Positions 8,201-11,357 of a DNA stretch of 11,357 bases are shown here, piece after piece. The stretch is taken from the NCBI GenBank assembly GCA_903882825.1, contig CAIRYL010000147.1, forward strand, positions 1 through 11,357. Direction: 5' to 3'. The stretch is from an uncultured Candidatus Peregrinibacteria bacterium. GTDB taxonomy: Bacteria; Patescibacteriota; Gracilibacteria; CAIRYL01. Position numbers and translations under genes: made by a program. Under the pieces are notes generated by a model. It ran no database searches, was not told the DNA's origin, and worked only from the letters and a program-made list of their open reading frames with translations. The first letter of the stretch is position 1. Every line of letters begins with the position of its first letter.

Positions 8201-8304
8201 ATTAATAATGCTCCTGCAAGCATGTTTCTCATATTTCTAACTCTTCCCCTTTTATTACTGAGGGGAGTATTTAATGATGACGAGGGCGAAATATGTTCGT
8301 TCAT
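5257..8304 (-). CDS. FimV-like polar hub protein: signal peptide, one TM, tandem repeats, acidic linker, TPR and FimV-type C-terminus
   Basis: 1015 aa. Residues 18-26 are basic; 29-47 are hydrophobic, with a plausible signal peptidase site at AGA (47-49). A short external domain follows, with two Cys (51 and 108) that could form a disulfide. Residues 157-176 (KLAGGGLMAVGGMAVGVFI) are a transmembrane segment, then RRKMKK, so the remainder should be cytoplasmic. Residues 185-245 form a Gln/Ala/Glu linker. From about 250, modules of 80-95 residues occur, each ending near a W-x-x-F-x-x-[IF]-L motif; three (about 405-645) are near copies. Residues 790-838 are acidic and Pro-rich. Residues 839-899 look like TPR helices (DEADVYLSHYRYGQAEE, LKLKLLDIYY). 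Residues 968-1011 (FAKACFDLG, QARPSLVYVL, GNNEQQAEARALLAQL) match the FimV C-terminal domain as I remember it. FimV, HubP and TspA organise cell poles and type IV pili. I see no LysM. The ATG is 15 bp after the 454-codon gene, suggesting one operon. The homology is strong by eye; the role is inferred. Confidence 0.88.
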   Translation of the reverse strand: MNEHISPSSSLNTPLSNKRGRVRNMRNMLAGALLMATTGAIANNAIAGATCNVDQNTPIAPYTVDQTTNGEKNIILNTAEQVKKFLNDIQQNKINHVAVTLNSQVENCRDQVSKAINNSLNENIDTVIYLNPEISKKPVSPQPSLHHTDSEGFSGAEKLAGGGLMAVGGMAVGVFIRRKMKKLLQERERTQQTQLWHATELQDSINKYIEKLGVPAQDTQDQSPETAETKPAQEAQDQSSQTAAPFNIEKYANGNDNIIPSFIDRYGRKIAMVIKENATIMAWVDNQPYIVKPTGAKRFFSSPKGQPSEVTWDDFQAFLDTDPNVPNAKEQVIIQIKSHFGETNVVEDGDKLTVNQTFEIRVINAGTFFVHQNGFPLDANGNLDFRQGAIPEQFTWGEFKDILENQKHIQEKTETMYNIDNYFEKNGSVTERDINNFTLDVSFYGENFIIQVTGKNTISIQQYNLLPDKKKKAGELTKVITSTDSTQWSAFQTILDEKQKHIQEKTETMQDIVGYFRNNAIKPNINWGDFTLDVSFYGQNFIIQVHGTNTISIQEYNLLPDRKQAGKFKKVIIPKKPMKWAQFQSILEKRKENIREKTEMMNNIADYFIQQNGSVAKRDTDNFTLDVSFYGEDFTITVNDNNTLSKNSQDEILALPYSEDKFKQIFDGIKETITQNTQAFQNFLTDYFNREVVISNTYSPNIVDFQIHDLKYRATFQKDGNVFLSLHKDVRSAHWNLSELSPIHRGINIFKNKIFGKKIGFEFGTLDFQKKSPPKSFSLGDLQEIIQEMFPPEEELVPPDSLAVELDPPDLPAVEYTVQRMDGSDGPERHEDDDVNPIDEADVYLSHYRYGQAEECIIEAIKQHPERDELKLKLLDIYYTQMKAQEFLEFAQTIAPNYKDSNPVFWEKVSNWARSLFIENPLFMPENHEHDRELGKREIGYDFFEQDKDTTADELPEIHDTKDDNPASRLNFAKACFDLGSKEQARPSLVYVLDNGNNEQQAEARALLAQLDQKE
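5861..5936. repeat. 30-bp tandem repeat encoding a 10-residue acidic/proline repeat
   Basis: Two adjacent copies (5861-5890 and 5891-5920) both begin TCTACCGCT and contain AATCTGGTGGG; a partial third follows (5921-5936). On the minus strand they encode LVPPDSLAVE and LDPPDLPAVE, in the linker ahead of the TPR-like helices. The repeat lies close to where base composition changes within the gene. Confidence 0.8.
6370..7107. repeat. Three 279-bp (93-codon) tandem repeats inside the FimV-like gene
   Basis: A 29-base core that starts CCCATAAAAACTCACATC occurs at 6412-6440, 6691-6719 and 6970-6998, exactly 279 bp apart each time. It encodes FTLDVSFYG. Around it each copy encodes a helix (I-[QR]-E-K-T-E-[TM]-M, then YF) and, in the first two copies, strands ending in NTISIQ.YNLLPD. 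The third copy (residues about 588-645) is shorter in its conserved part and diverges after NNTLS. The high nucleotide identity suggests recent duplication or ongoing recombination, so copy number may vary between strains. Confidence 0.9.
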
Positions 8305-8319
8305 AAATAAAATATGCTA

Positions 8320-9684
8320 TTAAGGAAGGAGGGCTTGTAATTCGGAAGTTATTACTTTGGTTTCCTCGGGAATTGCGATTAAAAGGGGCGAAAACTCTTT
8401 AAAATGAGTATTTCTTAGTATTATTGAGGAATTTCTATTGGTATTTATTATTTTGGTAGAATTTATAACTTGCAATATTTGAATGTTATCATCCGAATGA
8501 AGATTTAATTTTTGTAATTCCGATATAACTTCCTTTATTTTGTCTGGTTTTATTCCTAAACGTGTTGCAATTCTTACTTGGCGCTCAAGAAGTGTTTCTT
8601 CTGTAAGAGCCTCTTTTACTTCACTCAATATTCCAGAGTTTTTTAAAAACTCTTGAATACATGCCTTGGCATGGGACAAGTTTACAATGCTGGCGTCATC
8701 TGTTCCATTCAGCATTATTTTTGCATTTTCTGAAACCAACCCCTTATAACTCCTATCTTCATCGGAAGATTTTTTTACAAATACCGTGGTACTTCCATTA
8801 TTTTTTAAAATAACCTGAAATGTATAGCCGTTTTCTAAATATTCACAAAATTCACCATTGTTTTCTTGTGTATTGCTCCAATTCATTCCTGGGAAAACAC
8901 TGTTTTTATAGGCAGTGCGAAGTTCTTGTTTTTTGGTAAGAATAGCCGAGAGATCTGATATATTTTTGACAATTGGTGTGGTAATTTCTGCCTTTGTTTT
9001 AAACTCATCTTTTGGAATGTTTTCTTTTTTAATACCTGCCGCTGTTTGTAATAATTCTTTTACTTCATCGTAGGGATATGGAAGTGACCCTTTTTCCAAA
9101 AAAAAACCCAAAACACCATCTACTTTTGTAAGCCCATTTCCATCCTTAAACGCAGCTACTGTTCCATCTGGGTTCACCTGTATCGATAATTTATTTAATT
9201 CTGCCCCGTTTATAGTTCCAAAATTTTTCCAAAGTACCTCCTTTCCAAGAAAAATATCTCTTTGTATGAGCTCTTGAGTTATTGCTTGCGGTGTGCCTTG
9301 GGGTGGAATTAATTCTTTTGCTTGTTTTAACACTTCCTCAGCGTTTATAACTGATGTCAACACCTGTGGATTTACTGGCAACAAATACCCCATTTCTTGG
9401 CGTACTAAATTTATTTTTTGTTCTAAGTTTATTGTATTTGTTTTCAAATTTTTTTCTATAGATGCTTTTCTTCGATTTTGCGCATCTCTTATTACAACAT
9501 CGGGATTCATACTTGAGTTAGAGGGTGGTTCCTTTAACTTCATTAGATTTTCCGGTTTCGGTTTAGAAGTTCTGGGTGGTGCCTCACTATCATCAAATTC
9601 TTTTACCAGTCTTTTTTCTAAAAACCCACATCCCCAAGCGGTATAAAAACACAAATTCCCAATGTTTTTTTTAAAAAATTGCAT
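8320..9684 (-). CDS. 454-aa hypothetical protein sharing an N-terminal motif with the 1521-aa protein
   Basis: I recognise no family. The ATG at 9684 lies about 20 nt from the predicted start site of the extended -10 element at 9710-9718. Residues 6-9 are KNIG, 10-20 a short hydrophobic aromatic stretch with two Cys (NLCFYTAWGCG), 21-25 FLEKR, and 35-36 AP. The same ordered motif opens the 1521-aa protein, there without the 11-residue insert. Residues 37-62 are Pro/Lys/Ser-rich. Residues 65-125 are mostly helical. A region near 160-205 looks beta-rich (LSIQVNPDGTVAAFKDGNG), as does 282-305 (YTFQVILKNNGSTTVFVKK). The C-terminal 100 residues are helical. There is no clear transmembrane helix and no signal peptidase site, although the short N-terminal hydrophobic patch could associate with a membrane. 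The stop is 15 bp before the FimV-like gene, so the two are probably co-transcribed and may function together. No Shine-Dalgarno sequence precedes the start. Confidence 0.88.
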   Translation of the reverse strand: MQFFKKNIGNLCFYTAWGCGFLEKRLVKEFDDSEAPPRTSKPKPENLMKLKEPPSNSSMNPDVVIRDAQNRRKASIEKNLKTNTINLEQKINLVRQEMGYLLPVNPQVLTSVINAEEVLKQAKELIPPQGTPQAITQELIQRDIFLGKEVLWKNFGTINGAELNKLSIQVNPDGTVAAFKDGNGLTKVDGVLGFFLEKGSLPYPYDEVKELLQTAAGIKKENIPKDEFKTKAEITTPIVKNISDLSAILTKKQELRTAYKNSVFPGMNWSNTQENNGEFCEYLENGYTFQVILKNNGSTTVFVKKSSDEDRSYKGLVSENAKIMLNGTDDASIVNLSHAKACIQEFLKNSGILSEVKEALTEETLLERQVRIATRLGIKPDKIKEVISELQKLNLHSDDNIQILQVINSTKIINTNRNSSIILRNTHFKEFSPLLIAIPEETKVITSELQALLP

Positions 9685-9709
9685 TACACTTTAAAAAAAA
9701 TATCTGTGT

Positions 9710-9718
9710 ATTATGCCA
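9710..9718 (-). promoter_or_regulatory. Extended -10 promoter element for the 454-aa/FimV-like pair
   Basis: The minus strand reads TGGCATAAT (9718-9710), an extended -10 with a 5/6 hexamer. There is no good -35 at 16-18 bp (TAGAAA at 17). It sits in the 66-bp gap after ftsL and predicts a start near 9703, about 20 nt before the ATG. I see no terminator with a U-run for the rsmH-ftsL transcript in this gap, so read-through is possible. Confidence 0.5.
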
Positions 9719-9750
9719 CAATATCTATAGTTTTTCTAGAGGATTTTTTT

Positions 9751-10146
9751 TTATTTTTTCGCCACCGCAGTATTGCCTTTTAGGTACAAAGGATGTGTGG
9801 TCGCAATCATATCTAATCTATCAATAGATTCTTGAAGTCGGTCGATAGTACTGAGAGAAGCAATTTCCATAGAAAGTGCTTCATTTTTCGAGAGAAGTTC
9901 TGCCCGTTTTTCTTGTAAAATACGAAGTTTATAGCCCATAGTCGCGTTTTTGTTGTGATACGAAATATAAAATCCTAAAAGTATTAAAATAAGAATGCTG
10001 ATCATTAAAAACATGGCAATAAGCCCCTTTTCAAGACGAACCGAAAGCGGGTTTTTACAAATCGCCGATGAAGAGAAAAGGGAATACAGAGGAAAGGGAG
10101 GAAGAAGTGCGCTTTTGAGAAAATACTCAAAAATGCAAAGTTTCAA
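9751..10146 (-). CDS. ftsL: FtsL-like cell division protein
   Basis: This protein is 131 aa, close to the usual FtsL size. FtsL is a bitopic protein that, with FtsB/DivIC and FtsQ, activates the septal peptidoglycan synthase FtsWI. Residues about 41-63 (GLIAMFLMISILILILLGFY) form the single membrane helix, preceded by basic residues (VRLEK), so the N-terminus is cytoplasmic. Residues 70-112 are a heptad-rich helix (LRILQEKRAELLSKNEALSM), with a family-like end (IDRLDM). FtsL sequences are poorly conserved, so the name rests on this topology and on its place directly after rsmH, the usual ftsL position. The proposed start is TTG at 10146-10144, which overlaps the rsmH TGA stop by 4 nt and would give translational coupling. 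The only in-frame ATG nearby lies inside the membrane helix and is unlikely. The next expected dcw genes (ftsI, mur genes) are absent here. A DivIC-like protein is the main alternative. Confidence 0.78.
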   Translation of the reverse strand: MKLCIFEYFLKSALLPPFPLYSLFSSSAICKNPLSVRLEKGLIAMFLMISILILILLGFYISYHNKNATMGYKLRILQEKRAELLSKNEALSMEIASLSTIDRLQESIDRLDMIATTHPLYLKGNTAVAKK

Positions 10147-11087
10147 TATAATTCTCTTTCTATAACCCGTAACCGTGCGCTTCTGGCGCGGGGGTTTGCA
10201 AAAATCTCTTGTACCGAAGGCGTTACTGGTTTTTTCGTGATCACTCTAAATTTTTCCTGGGATATGGTTTTCTGGGCAGAAACGGAAGCAGAAGAAGGAT
10301 ATTTTTGACATTTTTGGTGCAAAGAATGTTCCGAAAATACGTGTTTTACAATACGATCTTCTAAAGAATGGAAAGCAATAACCGCCAACCGTCCTCCGGG
10401 AGCCAAACATTGTAGTGCACCCGAAAGCGCCGTTTGTAATACTTCTAATTCTCTGTTTACTACAATTCGGATGGCTTGAAAACTTTGAGCCGAAGGATGA
10501 CCACCTCCATATTCTTTCAGTTTGGGCTTGGCAAGGGCAATACAATTCGCAAGATCAGTAGTACTCGAAAACAAAGATTGTTTTCTTCGTTGGACAATTG
10601 CTTTCGCAATACGTCTTGCAAAGCGCTCTTCTCCAAACTCCCACAAAATACGAGAAATCTCTTCTTCGGAAAAATAATTTACTACTGTTTCCGCGGTGAA
10701 ATCTTGTGAAGGATTCATTCGCATATCCAGTGGTCCATCGTTTTTACACGAAAATCCGCGCATTGCATCATCAAAATGCAACGATGAAACACCAATATCA
10801 AACAGTATTCCATCAGCATATATGCCTTTTTCGGAAAGTCTTTTGGGAAAATACTCAAAATTTTCTGGGAAAATTGTAATATTTTCTCTCCATTTTTTTA
10901 GCCTTTCTTCCGCTATTTCACGAGCAAAAGGGTCTTGATCACACGCGAAAATAGTAAGATTCGGATTTTCTTGTAAAAAAAGTTCCGTATGACCTCCCAT
11001 TCCCAGCGTGGCATCTGCCATTACCGTACATATTTTCGGACGAAGAAAGAAGAGAACTTCTTCCGGCAGAACGGAAATATGCGACAT
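10143..11087 (-). CDS. rsmH: 16S rRNA (cytosine(1402)-N4)-methyltransferase RsmH (MraW)
   Basis: RsmH is a SAM-dependent methyltransferase that modifies N4 of C1402 in the 16S rRNA decoding centre; it acts in the cytoplasm. The 314-aa length is normal. Family motifs run in order: HISVLPEEV (3-11) at the N-terminus; DATLGMGGHT (25-34), the SAM-binding loop; ACDQDP (48-53), with the acidic ribose-binding position; FDIGVSS (96-102) and DDAMRGFSCKNDGPLDMRM (106-124), the characteristic RsmH block; GEERFARRIAKAI (152-164); HPSAQSFQAIRIVVNREL (197-214); APGGRLAVIAFHSLEDRIVK (229-248); and NPRARSARLRVIER (298-311) at the C-terminus. The ATG at 11087 places HISVL where the family begins. The gene ends in TGA, which overlaps the ftsL TTG start. 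No mraZ lies in the 270 bp upstream. By hand counts on four sampled lines the gene is near 45% G+C, richer than the accessory genes. The leader has no Shine-Dalgarno sequence. Confidence 0.98.
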   Translation of the reverse strand: MSHISVLPEEVLFFLRPKICTVMADATLGMGGHTELFLQENPNLTIFACDQDPFAREIAEERLKKWRENITIFPENFEYFPKRLSEKGIYADGILFDIGVSSLHFDDAMRGFSCKNDGPLDMRMNPSQDFTAETVVNYFSEEEISRILWEFGEERFARRIAKAIVQRRKQSLFSSTTDLANCIALAKPKLKEYGGGHPSAQSFQAIRIVVNRELEVLQTALSGALQCLAPGGRLAVIAFHSLEDRIVKHVFSEHSLHQKCQKYPSSASVSAQKTISQEKFRVITKKPVTPSVQEIFANPRARSARLRVIERELY

Positions 11088-11133
11088 ATCAGGAAAAATG
11101 AGTGTAAAAGACCAGTGTGAAAAAAAGAGAAGA

Positions 11134-11163
11134 GGGGATAAATTGTGGAAAACTTGTGGAAAG
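11134..11163. promoter_or_regulatory. Three 11-bp-spaced boxes (GTGGAAA type), possible DnaA or MraZ sites
   Basis: On the plus strand GGGGATA (11134), GTGGAAA (11145) and GTGGAAA (11156) are spaced exactly 11 bp apart, about one helical turn. The last two share TTGTGGAAA. Read on the minus strand the middle box contains TTTTCCACA, which fits the DnaA-box pattern TTWTNCACA, and the third contains CTTTCCACA, one base off. Their place 45-75 bp before rsmH also recalls MraZ boxes (TGGGN direct repeats), but here the G-rich strand is opposite to transcription. Helical phasing suggests cooperative protein binding; the protein is not known. Confidence 0.45.
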
Positions 11164-11288
11164 AATGTGCATATTTTTTGTGCTCATTTTCCCAATAAAA
11201 CTTCTCATTCTCTATTCTGCCAAAAGCATTCTCTCTTGGAAATTCTTTTCTCTTGTCTTTTTCTTTTTATTGCATATTTTTTGTACTC

Positions 11289-11317
11289 AATATACCACTT
11301 TTTGCTTTATAATAAAA
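11289..11317 (-). promoter_or_regulatory. Candidate extended -10 promoter for rsmH-ftsL
   Basis: On the minus strand TGGTATATT (11297-11289) is an extended -10 with a 5/6 hexamer. A weak TTTTAT lies 17 bp upstream (11317-11312). The TGG lead-in matches the elements before the 454-aa and 1521-aa genes. It would give a leader near 195 nt that includes the three boxes, so a closer start cannot be excluded. Confidence 0.4.
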
Positions 11318-11357
11318 GTTTTTATTGGTATTTATATTTTTAATAAAAATAATTGAA

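Larger units (their letters stand above)
11088..11357. other. Leader region upstream of rsmH, no gene visible
   Basis: No frame here looks coding; the plus-strand frames that enter it are AT-driven and overlap rsmH. It holds the boxes at 11134-11163 and a candidate promoter at 11289-11317. The far end is extremely AT-rich (about 16% G+C over 11281-11357 by count). It includes an AT-only inverted repeat at 11335-11351 with 8-bp arms (TATTTTTA/TAAAAATA) and a 1-nt centre, which could be a transcript end for a gene beyond the window or simply composition. mraZ, the usual neighbour, is not in this stretch. Confidence 0.5.

Noticed and set aside
8157..8304. Lipoprotein signal at Cys51 of the FimV-like protein
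   Set aside because: The residues before Cys are GAT, which does not fit a lipobox; a signal peptidase I site at AGA fits better.
9723..9755. Weak stem followed by a T-run on the plus strand (TCTATAG...CTAGAGG then T9) as a terminator
   Set aside because: The stem is short and bulged and the T-run is on the wrong strand for rsmH-ftsL; no plus-strand gene ends here.
10143..10145. TGA at the rsmH end as a recoded glycine codon (code 25, as in Gracilibacteria)
   Set aside because: RsmH ends naturally after RVIERELY, and the long frames contain no in-frame TGA despite many Gly codons, so TGA acts as a stop.
10246..10545. Minus-strand frame of 99 codons inside rsmH
   Set aside because: It overlaps conserved rsmH motifs in another frame and has no similarity or start signal of its own.
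11008..11356. Plus-strand frames running from the rsmH start into the AT-rich leader
   Set aside because: Low-complexity Phe/Leu/Ser/Ile translations typical of T-rich non-coding DNA; they overlap the rsmH start and lack a ribosome-binding or promoter signal.

Overview
All six genes in this window lie on the minus strand, so transcription runs from the right-hand end to the left. Only two are recognisable housekeeping genes: rsmH (16S rRNA m4C1402 methyltransferase) and, overlapping its stop, a small FtsL-like division protein. This is the start of a dcw-type cluster, but it does not go on to ftsI or mur genes. It is followed by three large genes (454, 1015 and 1521 codons) and the first 88 codons of another membrane protein. 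The DNA is AT-rich, about 30% G+C in most accessory genes and about 43% in rsmH by my hand counts. The standard code is used: the long frames contain no in-frame TGA, and rsmH ends in TGA. None of the six starts has a Shine-Dalgarno sequence. A shortened dcw cluster, huge orphan proteins and SD-less leaders suggest a reduced or uncultured lineage such as Patescibacteria (CPR), but this placement is an inference and other protist-associated lineages are possible.

Layout in transcription order: (1) 11357-11088, an AT-rich leader with a candidate promoter and three 11-bp-spaced boxes; (2) rsmH and ftsL, coupled by a 4-nt overlap; (3) a 66-bp gap with an extended -10 promoter; (4) the 454-aa gene and, 15 bp later, the 1015-aa gene, a likely operon; (5) a 361-bp gap holding two palindromic repeats and a promoter; (6) the 1521-aa gene; (7) a 65-bp gap with a near-consensus promoter; (8) the cut-off membrane protein gene.

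The most interesting gene is the 1015-aa one. It has a signal peptide, a short external domain, one membrane segment, three 93-residue tandem repeats, an acidic linker, TPR-like helices and a C-terminus that looks like the FimV C-terminal domain. This is the layout of the FimV/HubP/TspA polar hub proteins, with the peptidoglycan-binding LysM apparently replaced. The FimV-like third of the gene is clearly richer in G+C than the repeats, and repeats like those common in gammaproteobacterial genomes lie just beyond its stop, so it may be a horizontally acquired fusion.

The 454-aa and 1521-aa proteins share an N-terminal motif (KNIG...FLExR...AP), including 14 identical bases. They may be members of one lineage-specific family that flank the FimV-like protein. 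Together with the Thr/Pro-rich membrane protein at the left end they could form an envelope or pole-associated module. That is a hypothesis from layout alone.
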